From: an uncultured Collinsella sp.
GTDB lineage: Bacteria; Actinomycetota; Coriobacteriia; Coriobacteriales; Coriobacteriaceae
Assembly: GCA_958419975.1 (NCBI GenBank)
Contig: CATZIG010000007.1
Location: 1-26,250, forward strand
Reading direction: 5' to 3'
DNA: 26,250 nt
The notes under the pieces are model-generated. The model did not search any database. It worked only from the letters and a program-made list of their open reading frames with translations, and was not told the origin of the DNA. A program made the translations under genes and the position numbers. Below are positions 15,418 to 24,290 of this stretch, one piece after another (positions within the stretch are counted from its first letter, which is position 1; every line of letters begins with the position of its first letter).

Positions 15418-15541
15418 CGGAAGTATGCGGCAAAATCTGGAACTGCCGACCAGACCGCAGTTTTACCAACGATTTATCAGGGGTTTTGTTGCCAAAAAAT
15501 GTCGTGTGCTCGGCGGTCTCGAAATTTGCCGCATACTTCCG
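15418..15541. repeat. 124-bp element with 17-bp inverted ends
   Basis: CGGAAGTATGCGGCAAA (15418-15434) is repeated exactly in inverted orientation at 15525-15541. The inner 90 nt have no ORF and a weaker nested pair (AGACCGC with GCGGTCT). It lies between the hydrolase stop and its terminator. It is probably a small palindromic repeat or MITE. No target duplication is visible. Confidence 0.55.
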
Positions 15542-15546
15542 GAAAG

Positions 15547-15580
15547 CCGCCCGTGGGCGTTGTGCTCACGGGCGGTTTTT
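15547..15580 (+). terminator. Rho-independent terminator of the hydrolase gene
   Basis: CCGCCCGTG (15547-15555) pairs with CACGGGCGG (15567-15575), followed by TTTTT. It is about 170 nt past the stop codon because the 124-bp repeat lies between. It may also act weakly for the opposing DUF362 gene. Confidence 0.85.
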
Positions 15581-15627
15581 ACTAACGTTTCGCTACAAAA
15601 GCGCTTGATATGTCCAATAGTTAGGCG

Positions 15628-16833
15628 CTATTTAACCTCGATGAGCTCGTACTTGCTCGTGCCCAGGCCGATCTTTTCGGCATGCGCGATGCACGCGCGC
15701 CAGTCGGTGTCGGGATGCGTGATGCAGAAGGGGTCACGCGCCTGTTCGCCCTCCAGATGCTCGTGGTTGTGCTCCATCTTGGCCGCGCTATCGGTGAGCT
15801 CGGTGTTGGGCAGCGGCTCGGATGCCATGACGGCATCGGCGCAGGCCTGGTCGATGGCGACCGGGTCGAAGCTCGCGAACATGCCGATATCGTTGACGAT
15901 AGGCGTGTCGTTTTCGGGATGGCAATCGCAGTTGGGGCTGATATCCATGGCAAGCGAGATATGGAAGCTCGGGCGGCCGTCGACAACGGCCTTGGTGTAC
16001 TCGGCGATTTTACAGTTGAGCACGTCGGCCGCGGCGTCATAGCCGGGCTTGATGCAGTCCTGGTTGCATGCCGCAATGCAGCGTCCGCAGCCCACGCAGC
16101 GATCGTGGTCGATGGCGGCCACGTGAACCGTGCGGGTGTTGCCGTTGGCAAGCTCGCGCTCGCGGGTGTCCTCAAACGAGATGGCATTGTGCGCGCAGAT
16201 CTTTTCGCAGGCACGGCAGCCAACGCAGTGCTCGGTCGCGACGTTCGGCTTGCCGGCGGCATGCTGCTCCATCTTGCCGGCGCGGCTGCCGCCACCCATA
16301 CCCAGGTTCTTCATGGCGCCGCCAAAACCGGCCTGCTCATGGCCCTTAAAGTGGGTGAGGCTGATCACAATATCGGCATCCATGAGTGCCTGACCGATCT
16401 TGGCCTCGCGCACGTACTCGCCGCCCTCGACCGGGACGAGCGCCTCGTCGGTGCCCTTGAGGCCGTCGGCGATGATGATCTGGCAGCCCGTGGCATACGG
16501 GGTAAAGCCGTTCTGGTAGGCGGTGTCGATGTGCTCGAGCGCGTTTTTGCGGCTGCCGACATAGAGCGTGTTGCAGTCGGTGAGGAAGGGCTTGCCGCCC
16601 AGCTCCTTCACAACATCCGCGACGGCGCGGGCGTAGTTGGGGCGCAAAAAGCTCAGGTTGCCCAACTCGCCAAAGTGAATCTTGATGGCGACGAACTTGT
16701 TCTCAAAGTCAATCTGCTCGATACCGGCGTGACGGATGAGGCGCTTGAGCTTGTCGAGCTGGCTCTCGCGAGCATGCGTGCGCAGGTTGGTGAAGTACAC
16801 CTTAGCGGGTGCTGCGGGTGCAGTTGCGGTCAT
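15628..16833 (-). CDS. DUF362 protein with two 4Fe-4S clusters
   Basis: 401 aa, cytoplasmic. A DUF362 domain (about 10-200) carries KIHFGELGNLSFLRPNYARAVADVV, LTDCNTLYVGSRKNA and LTHFKGHEQAGFGGAMKNLGMGGGSRAGK. A ferredoxin-type segment follows with CVGCRACEKIC and CVGCGRCIAAC, the two cysteine sets for two 4Fe-4S clusters. The DUF362 part resumes with SFHISLAMDISPNCDCHPENDTPIVNDIGMFASFDPVAIDQA. The family is widespread in anaerobes. Its reaction is not established. The ATG at 16833 has GAGGGG about 8 nt upstream. It is monocistronic. Confidence 0.88.
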   Translation of the reverse strand: MTATAPAAPAKVYFTNLRTHARESQLDKLKRLIRHAGIEQIDFENKFVAIKIHFGELGNLSFLRPNYARAVADVVKELGGKPFLTDCNTLYVGSRKNALEHIDTAYQNGFTPYATGCQIIIADGLKGTDEALVPVEGGEYVREAKIGQALMDADIVISLTHFKGHEQAGFGGAMKNLGMGGGSRAGKMEQHAAGKPNVATEHCVGCRACEKICAHNAISFEDTRERELANGNTRTVHVAAIDHDRCVGCGRCIAACNQDCIKPGYDAAADVLNCKIAEYTKAVVDGRPSFHISLAMDISPNCDCHPENDTPIVNDIGMFASFDPVAIDQACADAVMASEPLPNTELTDSAAKMEHNHEHLEGEQARDPFCITHPDTDWRACIAHAEKIGLGTSKYELIEVK

Positions 16834-16875
16834 AGATATATCCCCTCGGTCTATATGGTGTTACAGACATACGAG

Positions 16876-16906
16876 ATGGTACCAGTTAAAGCAGAGTTAA
16901 AGTCAA
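16876..16906 (-). promoter_or_regulatory. Candidate promoter with 11-bp-spaced direct repeats before the DUF362 gene
   Basis: On the minus strand CTTTAACT occurs twice (16895-16902 and 16884-16891), 11 bp apart, one helical turn. It overlaps a TTGACT -35 with a TACCAT -10 at a long 19-nt spacing. Direct repeats at this pitch suit response-regulator dimers. Tentative. Confidence 0.3.
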
Positions 16907-16917
16907 GTACGGCACCT

Positions 16918-17087
16918 AGTCATTGGGGACAGACTTAAATGACTGAAACCACTCATTGGGGACAGACTTAAATGAGTGCCTCGCCACCTGGCAGCTAGGG
17001 ACGTTCCTTTCCTGCCGGCAGCTGGGGGCAGTCCTTGTCAACACGGCCGACGAGCCGGCGAGTCAGCAAAGACCGTCCCCAATGACT
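16918..17087. repeat. Composite GGGAC repeat, copy C, with 13-bp inverted ends
   Basis: It begins AGTCATTGGGGAC and ends with its exact reverse complement. Inside are hairpin modules at 16918-16944 (arms AGTCATT/AATGACT), 16951-16977 (arms ACTCATT/AATGAGT) and 16988-17018 (arms CTGGCAG/CTGCCGG, one wobble), each with a GGGAC core. It ends 9 nt from the stop codon of the FtsX permease gene. It contains no ORF. Confidence 0.8.
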
Positions 17088-17096
17088 AATAAAGGG

Positions 17097-19763
17097 CTAC
17101 TCCTGCACCTTGAGGGCCTCGGCCAGGCTGACGCGCTTGATAGAGCGCGTGTGTAGCAGCGCTACGACCAGGTAGGTCGCAAAGCCAATGCCGGCGCATG
17201 CAGCCATGGACCAAGCGGGCACGTAGATCTCGATATTGCCGTTGTAGGCGAGCAGCATCGAGCGGAAGATGGCCGTGAGCGAGCCGATAATGACCGGCAA
17301 GCTCAGCACGAGCGACGCCGCCACGCACAGTGTGATCGACCGGATGTACAGATGCGAGATCTCGCTATCGCGATAACCAAAGACTTTCATGTAGCTGATC
17401 GAACGGGCGCTGTGGTCGATGACCGCCTTGGTCAGCAGGTACATAAACAGCAGGAAGATAAACACCGCGAGCCCGATCATCATTCCGATCATTTTGCCCA
17501 TCATGCCGATGAACTGGTCGCCCACGGCGCGCATGTCGTCGGGCGTGGTGTCGCCGGCAAAGTAACGAGCATCGAGGTCGAGCTTCTCGTCACTCACATA
17601 GCCGTTAAAGTAGGCGGCGTCGTTGTCGAACAGCTCGTTAAAGTCGTTGATGCTCATATAGATATTCATGTCCGACTTAGAGCCCCAAACGCAGTCCTTG
17701 CCCGCGTACTCAAGGGAATAATGCTTGCCCTCGTACTTGTCGCTGAGCGTGACCTTCTGGCCCTCGCTCCAGCCAAACTTATCGAGCAGACCGCCGCCAA
17801 AGACGACGTGCCCATCGCCGACGTTGAGGTCTTTCCAATAGCGCGAATCGGGCGAGATGCCGTAGACGGAAATCGCCTCCTGCCCATTTCCGTCGCCTCG
17901 GTCGTATTGCAGCTGGTAGACGGCGTATTTCTCGGCTTGCGCGATTGCGCCCGCGCCGTTGTCGGTCGTATTGACCGGGTGAATGTCGTCGTTGTCGGTG
18001 TCGATCTTAGAGGCTTTGTCGATCAGGTCGATAGCCTCGTCGCGGTTGCAGCCAAGGGCATCGGCAAGGTCATCGAGGCGCGCATAAAGCGCATCCTTCT
18101 TGTCCTGGACCTTGGCAAGCGCGTCCTGCGCTGCGGTCAGGCTCTCGGCAGACGGAGATGCGGTCGCGGCATCGGCTGCCGCCTGTGCAGCATCGGCCGC
18201 GTTGTCAAACTCGTCATCGGCATCCTGGGCGGCGGAAAGCAGCGCGCCGTCAACCGACTGCAAGCGCTCGAGTGCCGACCACTGCTCGCGCTCCTCGGCA
18301 GTGCCCTCGAGTTCCAGCGGAGCCTTGAGCGTGTACTGGTGCTCGGCGACCAGGCTCGTCTCGAGGTTGTCCGCGTAGTGCGTCATCGTTGGCAGAATCG
18401 CCAGGCCAAAGAGCAGCAGCAGCGAGGCAAACGCGATGCCCACGAACAGCGTGGCGAAGTTGCCCAGATTGCGCAGGAAGATGCGCAGGCGGAAGCGGGA
18501 AACAAAACCCATGCGCTCCGGCAGCTGCAAGCCGCGCTTGGTGCCCGATTTGCCGCTCGCCTCGTGACGAAGGAACTGCAACGGCGTCTTGCCCATTTTG
18601 CGAAGCAGACCCACCAGCGTGATGAGGATGAGCGCGGCGGCGGGAACCACGGCGCACTTCACAAAGATCTCCCAGCTCCAGTACACCTGGAAGGGCGGCA
18701 GGCTGTACGAACCGTAATAGAGGCTGCGCATGGGCTCGGTAAAGAACGCAATGCCGAGAGCGGTGCCCAAAAGCGCCGCGACCACGCCCACGATGGCGGG
18801 AAGCGCAAGGTAGTGCAGCACGATCTCGCGACGACGATAGCCGCTGGCGAGCAGCGTGCCGATGATGGCGCTCTCCTCCTCGATGGTGGCGTCGGTAAGG
18901 ACCACAAAGACAAATGCCATGATCACGATGATGATGTCGAGCAACGTCATCCACATCATGGAGTCGCCGTCCACGTCGTCACGCGCGTAGCCAATGCCCT
19001 GGTTGGAATCGGCGTCGATGAGGTCATCCACGCGCGCATCGGCGTCGGTCAGTGCCTCCACCATATCCTGTTCGGCATCGATGCGATCCGCGGTGGAGAG
19101 ATCGCGATCGGTAAAGGTAAAGGAGTAGGTGTAGGCAGGCGCGCCGCCGGCATCCTCGAGCGCGGCAAAGCCGGCATCGGTGACCTCGGCCACGCCGTAC
19201 GTGATGGTGTTCACCGTAAAGTCCGAATTGTTGAGGAACAGTGCCTGGCTATCGGGTTGGGTCATGATGCCGCAGATGGTGTAGGTGCGGCCCTCAAGCT
19301 CGACCTTATCGCCCACGGACAGGTCGTTGTTGGTGGCAAAGACACGGTCGATTGCCACCTCATCGTCCGTCTTGGGCTCCTTGCCCTCACAGTAGGACGC
19401 GATATCGACCTTGGTGCGGTGCGCATAGGTGCGCAGTGTGCGCTTGGTGCCGTCGTCGCCGGCGGTCTTTTTGATGATGGCGTCGATGGAGAAATTCTTG
19501 TAGAGCGTGACGCCGCCGACGTCGTCGGCCGCGTCCTCGGCTGCCTTGAGCTGGTCTTTGGTGGCCTCGAAGGAGGTGGTCACGCGGCCGTCCTCAATCG
19601 TGTACGCATCGCGCATGTCGTCGATAAGGCAACCGATGGAGTGGGCCGCGAGCAAAAAGCCCGAGGTAAGGGCGATGCTTCCGCACATAAGCAAAAAGAT
19701 GCCCAGGTACTTGCCGATATTGCGGCGCAACTCGCGTGGGAGACGTTTTGTGAGAGGTGTCAT
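17097..19763 (-). CDS. FtsX-family ABC transporter permease, large
   Basis: About 888 aa. One helix near 20-42 is followed by an extracytoplasmic domain (to about 265). Three helices at about 268-386 form the first FtsX core (ATIEEESAIIGTLLASGYRRREIVLHYLALPAIVG). A helix at about 430-460 precedes a second large outer domain. This includes a heptad-rich helical stretch at about 487-584, then a beta-rich part. The last three helices (about 757-880) form a second FtsX core (KVFGYRDSEISHLYIRSITL). Such permeases pair with LolD/MacB-type ATPases and drive export or envelope signalling rather than uptake. The ATG at 19763 is 8 nt after the ATPase stop. A TTG at 19778 overlapping that gene is less likely. 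Confidence 0.88.
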   Translation of the reverse strand: MTPLTKRLPRELRRNIGKYLGIFLLMCGSIALTSGFLLAAHSIGCLIDDMRDAYTIEDGRVTTSFEATKDQLKAAEDAADDVGGVTLYKNFSIDAIIKKTAGDDGTKRTLRTYAHRTKVDIASYCEGKEPKTDDEVAIDRVFATNNDLSVGDKVELEGRTYTICGIMTQPDSQALFLNNSDFTVNTITYGVAEVTDAGFAALEDAGGAPAYTYSFTFTDRDLSTADRIDAEQDMVEALTDADARVDDLIDADSNQGIGYARDDVDGDSMMWMTLLDIIIVIMAFVFVVLTDATIEEESAIIGTLLASGYRRREIVLHYLALPAIVGVVAALLGTALGIAFFTEPMRSLYYGSYSLPPFQVYWSWEIFVKCAVVPAAALILITLVGLLRKMGKTPLQFLRHEASGKSGTKRGLQLPERMGFVSRFRLRIFLRNLGNFATLFVGIAFASLLLLFGLAILPTMTHYADNLETSLVAEHQYTLKAPLELEGTAEEREQWSALERLQSVDGALLSAAQDADDEFDNAADAAQAAADAATASPSAESLTAAQDALAKVQDKKDALYARLDDLADALGCNRDEAIDLIDKASKIDTDNDDIHPVNTTDNGAGAIAQAEKYAVYQLQYDRGDGNGQEAISVYGISPDSRYWKDLNVGDGHVVFGGGLLDKFGWSEGQKVTLSDKYEGKHYSLEYAGKDCVWGSKSDMNIYMSINDFNELFDNDAAYFNGYVSDEKLDLDARYFAGDTTPDDMRAVGDQFIGMMGKMIGMMIGLAVFIFLLFMYLLTKAVIDHSARSISYMKVFGYRDSEISHLYIRSITLCVAASLVLSLPVIIGSLTAIFRSMLLAYNGNIEIYVPAWSMAACAGIGFATYLVVALLHTRSIKRVSLAEALKVQE

Positions 19764-19771
19764 GGCGCCGC

Positions 19772-20485
<714 letters not shown>

Positions 20486-20578
20486 GGTATCCCCCGTTGT
20501 TAGCCTCGTACTACTTTATGAGCGTAATAGTAAACCATGGCGAACTATTTTGGAGCGTGGCCTGGATTTTATTTCAGA

Positions 20579-20759
20579 CTAGTCATTGGGGACGTTCTTA
20601 AATGACTAGCTGTTGGGGACACTCTTTCGCCACCCGGCAGTTAGGGACGTTCCCTTTCTGCCGGCAGCTGGGGACAGTCCTTAGCAAGCCGGCGGTTCGG
20701 CAAAGACTGTCCCCAATGACTAGTCGTTTAAGTCTGTCCCCAATGAGTACCCAATGACT
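20579..20759. repeat. Composite GGGAC repeat, copy D, with 15-bp inverted ends and an extra module
   Basis: The core 20579-20723 starts CTAGTCATTGGGGAC and ends with its exact reverse complement. Modules are at 20581-20607 (arms AGTCATT/AATGACT, extended to 9 bp) and 20634-20664 (arms CCGGCAG/CTGCCGG, perfect). A further, reversed module at 20722-20748 has worn arms, with an alternative right arm at 20753-20759. It ends 6 nt from the stop codon of the ABC-2 permease gene. It aligns with copy C through most of its length. Confidence 0.8.
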
Positions 20760-20765
20760 AGGTGG

Positions 20766-21971
20766 CTAGGCGTGGGATTTGGTGCGTGCGAGGGCTAGGC
20801 CTATGGCGGCGATGGCCGCGGCAAAGAGCACCGTGACGCCCAGGTCGCAGGCGATGTCGCCCAGCACGGTGGACGTCAGGTCCGCGGCGAGCGCCTTGCC
20901 GATCGCGTCGTTCACCCAATACGTCGGCACAAAATGCGCCGCGGTCTGCACGGCCGAGCCCATGAGCGACAGCGGCATCCAGGCGCCGCCCAAAAACGTC
21001 ATGAGCATGCCGAGTAAGTTGCCCACGCCGTTGAGCAGCTCCTCGCGCGCGCCCAAGCTCGACAGCGTAAAGCCAACGGCCAGCGGCGTGCACGCCAGGG
21101 CAAACGTCACCGCCAGCGCCAGACACACACGACCCGCGCCGACCTCGGCAACCGCGCTGGCAAAGCCCACGATGCCCATCATGCTCGACACGAGCCAAAT
21201 GCAGACGGTGAGCACGGCGGCGGCCGCAAACACGGCAAGCGAACGCTGACGCTCGGAGACCGGGCTGGCATCCATGCGGCGCACGCGCTCGGGCTCGTTC
21301 ATGCCCGAGAACACCAGCCCCACCGACACGATGACCGACGAGATAATCGCATACGCGCCAAAGTTGAAATACGACTCGAGCGTGGCAGCAGCAGCCGAGT
21401 CGACCTTGACCCGCTCGATCTGGACCTCCGCGCGCTTTGCAGCGGCATGCTCGGCGGCCTTGGCAACGTCGCCGTTAGAAGCAGCGGGCTCAAGCGCCGC
21501 CGCAGCGCCCGCGAGCGAGATCCAGCGCGAGGCCTCGGCAGACGACAGCGCCGCCGCCATGGTGCCGGCACCGTAGGTCACATCGAGCTTGGGCAGGGAC
21601 TCCCCCACGCGGGCGGCTGCAACGAGGTCGTCCTCAAACCCCTCCGGGATAAAGAACACGCAGTCGGCGCTGCCCTTGGCGCTGTTGCTCTTGGAGAGCG
21701 CGTCCGCAAGGTCGTACGTGTCGTCGCCAACACCCGTGACCAGGTCAAAGCGCAACCCCAGATGCTTGGTAAGCGCACGCGAAAGATCGCTGTCGTCGCG
21801 GTCGACCACGATCACGTTGGCATCGTAGGGCTTGTACTCGGTGAGCTGCGACGAGTTCCAGCTCACCGATGCCGCGATGAACACACCCATCAGCGAGATG
21901 AACACCGTATAGATGAGCAGGTAGAACGGGTGCGCCAGCGCCATGCGAAGCGCGGTCTTAAAGGTGCTCAT
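20766..21971 (-). CDS. ABC-2 type permease (second subunit)
   Basis: 401 aa. One helix near 15-37 (FYLLIYTVFISLMGVFIAASV) is followed by an extracytoplasmic domain to about 200, as in YhaP/NatB-like ABC-2 exporters. Five or so helices complete it (SYFNFGAYAIISSVIVSVGLVFSGM to the end), with the typical GNLLGMLMTFLGGAWMPLSLM segment. The ATG at 21971 has GGAAGGAG about 6 nt upstream and overlaps the end of the preceding permease gene by 14 nt, so the two are translationally linked and likely form a heterodimer. Last gene of the unit; a GGGAC repeat follows. Confidence 0.85.
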   Translation of the reverse strand: MSTFKTALRMALAHPFYLLIYTVFISLMGVFIAASVSWNSSQLTEYKPYDANVIVVDRDDSDLSRALTKHLGLRFDLVTGVGDDTYDLADALSKSNSAKGSADCVFFIPEGFEDDLVAAARVGESLPKLDVTYGAGTMAAALSSAEASRWISLAGAAAALEPAASNGDVAKAAEHAAAKRAEVQIERVKVDSAAAATLESYFNFGAYAIISSVIVSVGLVFSGMNEPERVRRMDASPVSERQRSLAVFAAAAVLTVCIWLVSSMMGIVGFASAVAEVGAGRVCLALAVTFALACTPLAVGFTLSSLGAREELLNGVGNLLGMLMTFLGGAWMPLSLMGSAVQTAAHFVPTYWVNDAIGKALAADLTSTVLGDIACDLGVTVLFAAAIAAIGLALARTKSHA

Positions 21972-23145
21972 AGCGACTCCTTCCAAAGATCAGCGTAGCG
22001 GCGGCGACAAACACCAGGGCCATCAGGACGAGCGCGCCCGCGCGAACAGCGAAGGGCCCCAGGTCCTCAAAGAAATATAGGCGATTGAACATGTCGCAGA
22101 TGAGCTTGACGGGGTTGAACCAGCACTCGGCCGGGCAGGCGCGGGCGACGTCGTCGGCAAGCGCCATCGCCGGCTCGCCGTAGAGGCCGGCGAACAGGGC
22201 GCACGCGGTAGCAAAGCCCGTGAGGATGCCGGACTTGGACGCCTTGCCGCCCTTAACGGGAAGTGTGCCCACAAAGAGTCCCAGGCCCGTGGCGGCAAGC
22301 GCGGAAGCGGCGCCGCCCACCAGACACAGCCCCTCGCGCCCGCCAAAGTCGACGCCCACGACCAGGCGCACGTAGCCGATTGCGATCGCCATCGAGGCGA
22401 AGGAAACCAGCCACGAGCCGACAAAGATGCCGGCCAGCGACGCCGTCTTGGAAAGGCCGCCCACGCAGCGGCGCGCGCCAAGGCCCGACAGATTGGGCTG
22501 CAGGTCGACGACGCTCAAGGCGGCAAACTCGGCAGACATCATCGCGACCAGGCCAAAGAGCGCGTAATAGTAGATGACCGTGCCATCGGGTGTGGTGCGT
22601 GTCAGGCTTACGCGGCGGGTACTGCCCTCGAGCGACAGGGCGCGCGCAACCGCCTCCGGGTCGGCGAGCGCCGCCGGGTTGTCCTGGGCAATCTGGGACA
22701 TGAGCTCGGCATTTTGTGTATACGAGCTTGCCACCGTTTCCAGAATGCTGCGGTCGGTGAGCACCGACGACGCACGCGAGCTGTCATAGCTCGAAAGCAG
22801 CGTGAGTTTGGGCGTACCCGCGTCGTCGACCGCATAGATGCCCGCGACCTCGCCGGCCTTGAGCGCACGGTTCGCATCGGCTGCGTCGTCGCACTCGTGG
22901 ATCTCGAGCAGTTGGTCGTCGCTCTCCTTGGCAAGCGAGGTCGCCACGTCCTTAAAGGTCGAGGCGTCCCAGGCCTCGTCCGACACGACGGCAACCGGCA
23001 CCGGGTCGATCTTGCCGTCGGAGCTGAGGTTCGCGAACATAAACATGAACATCGTGGAAAGCACAATGGGAAAGATCGCGCCCCAGACCCACGTGCTCGG
23101 CCGGCGCAGCAGCGTCTTGACCGTAGTGATGATGGTGTTGAACAT
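21958..23145 (-). CDS. ABC-2 type permease (first subunit)
   Basis: 395 aa with the same plan as its neighbour: one helix near 18-40 (WVWGAIFPIVLSTMFMFMFANL), an extracytoplasmic domain to about 190, and then six hydrophobic segments from YYYALFGLVAMMSAEFAAL to ALVLMALVFVAAATLIFG. The positively charged SGLGARRCVGGLSKTASLAGIFVGSWL segment is typical of this exporter group. It starts 9 nt after the ATPase stop and overlaps the next permease, so all three genes form one exporter. Substrate unknown; drug, peptide or lipid export is common for such sets. Confidence 0.85.
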   Translation of the reverse strand: MFNTIITTVKTLLRRPSTWVWGAIFPIVLSTMFMFMFANLSSDGKIDPVPVAVVSDEAWDASTFKDVATSLAKESDDQLLEIHECDDAADANRALKAGEVAGIYAVDDAGTPKLTLLSSYDSSRASSVLTDRSILETVASSYTQNAELMSQIAQDNPAALADPEAVARALSLEGSTRRVSLTRTTPDGTVIYYYALFGLVAMMSAEFAALSVVDLQPNLSGLGARRCVGGLSKTASLAGIFVGSWLVSFASMAIAIGYVRLVVGVDFGGREGLCLVGGAASALAATGLGLFVGTLPVKGGKASKSGILTGFATACALFAGLYGEPAMALADDVARACPAECWFNPVKLICDMFNRLYFFEDLGPFAVRAGALVLMALVFVAAATLIFGRSRYEHL

Positions 23146-23154
23146 GACTGCCCC

Positions 23155-24093
23155 CTAGTCGCGCAGCTCGCGGCCGGTGATCTCGAGGAACACGTCGTTG
23201 AGGGTCGGCGGCTCGCTCCACACGCGGCCGAGCGCCACGTCGGCGGCGCGCAGCGTGTCGAGGATGTCGACCAAATTGTGCGGGCTCGCTTCGCAGGTGC
23301 AGACGAGCTCGCCGCCGGACAGCTCAACCGAAAGCACGTGCTCGAGGGCGCGCAGCCGCTCGACCGTGGCGGTCTCGACGGCGCCGACCTCGACCGTCAC
23401 GCGCTCGCCCATTTGAATCATGCGTTTGAGCTCGTCATTGGTGCCCTGCGCCAGCACACGTCCGCCGTCCATGATCATGATGCGGCTGCAAATCTGCTCG
23501 ACTTCCTCCATGTAATGGCTGGTATACACCACCGTGGCGCCCTCGTCGCGCAAGCGGCAGATGCCCTCCAGGATGGCGTTGCGACTCTGCGGGTCGACTG
23601 CCACCGTGGGCTCGTCAAAGAAGATGAGCTCGGGCTTGTGCGCGATACCGCAGGCAATGTTGAGGCGACGTGCCAGGCCGCCCGAGAGCTTGCAGGGGCG
23701 GAACTTGGCAAAGTCGCCCAGGCCGACAAAGTCGATCGCCTCGTCCACCAGCGCACGGCGGCGCTTACGGTCGCTAACGTAAAGGCTGCAGAAATAGTCG
23801 ATATTCTCGCGCACGGTGAGCTCGTCGAACACCGCCACCTGCTGCGGCACCACACCGATGCGGCGCTTGAGGTCGTAGCGGGCGGGCGTCATGGGCTCGC
23901 CGAACAACTCGATGGTGCCCTTATCGTAGGCAAGCAGCTGCAGGATACAGTTGATGGACGTGGTTTTGCCCGAGCCGTTGGGGCCGAGCAGGCCAAAGAT
24001 CTCGCCGGGGGCGATGCTCAGGTTAAAGTGGTCGAGCGCGATAAGATCGTCATAGCGCTTGACGAGGTTTTCGACGTGGACGATGTCTGTCAT
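23155..24093 (-). CDS. ABC transporter ATPase, CcmA/NatA (ABC-2) type
   Basis: 312 aa. Walker A GPNGSGKT (37-44), Q-loop VPQQ (about 82-85), signature LSGG (136-139) in KLSGGLARRLNIACG, Walker B LIFFDEPTVAVDP (from 156) and switch His193 in YTSHYMEEVE. The C-terminal part (about 220-312) is an extra domain common in DrrA-like exporter ATPases. I start at the ATG at 24093, giving MTDIVHVENLVKRY. The longer form to 24159 adds a non-homologous tail. It leads a three-gene exporter operon and is divergent from a two-component system. Confidence 0.92.
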   Translation of the reverse strand: MTDIVHVENLVKRYDDLIALDHFNLSIAPGEIFGLLGPNGSGKTTSINCILQLLAYDKGTIELFGEPMTPARYDLKRRIGVVPQQVAVFDELTVRENIDYFCSLYVSDRKRRRALVDEAIDFVGLGDFAKFRPCKLSGGLARRLNIACGIAHKPELIFFDEPTVAVDPQSRNAILEGICRLRDEGATVVYTSHYMEEVEQICSRIMIMDGGRVLAQGTNDELKRMIQMGERVTVEVGAVETATVERLRALEHVLSVELSGGELVCTCEASPHNLVDILDTLRAADVALGRVWSEPPTLNDVFLEITGRELRD

Positions 24094-24278
24094 GAGGCGG
24101 CCCTTCCGTTGATTGCGGCCCGGTACGATTGCATCATCGCAGGAGCCGCCGGCGCGCACCAGTGAGCTTTGTCACGAGTGCGAGGCTTGGCCGCGTGGCC
24201 TGCCGACGCCCCCGATTTGCCGCGTGGGAGGAATGTCACAATTGCGCAGGCGGCCCCTCCACCACGCGCGGCTTCGCG

Positions 24279-24284
24279 TACAAT
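24279..24284 (+). promoter_or_regulatory. Promoter -10 placing transcription start at the kinase ATG
   Basis: TACAAT ends 6 nt before the ATG at 24291. A normal start 7 nt downstream would fall on the A of the ATG. No Shine-Dalgarno sequence precedes the gene, so a leaderless mRNA is likely. The -35 is not clear. Confidence 0.45.
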
Positions 24285-24290
24285 ACCCGT

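Noticed and set aside
14315..15469. A 384-codon minus-strand open frame opposite the alpha/beta hydrolase
   Set aside because: The hydrolase has a full catalytic triad, a promoter and a ribosome binding site. The opposite frame has none of these.
16918..17087. A CRISPR array
   Set aside because: Units are palindromic, unequal in spacing and few, with no unique spacers of constant length and no cas genes.
22714..24165. A 483-codon plus-strand open frame opposite the exporter genes
   Set aside because: It is antisense to the ABC-2 permease and the ATPase with intact Walker motifs. Composition is of the shadow type.
24129..24290. An upstream TTG start for the histidine kinase
   Set aside because: The added 54 residues are Arg/Cys-rich and unlike a membrane sensor, and they would cover the promoter region. 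The ATG at 24291 leads straight into the first membrane helix.
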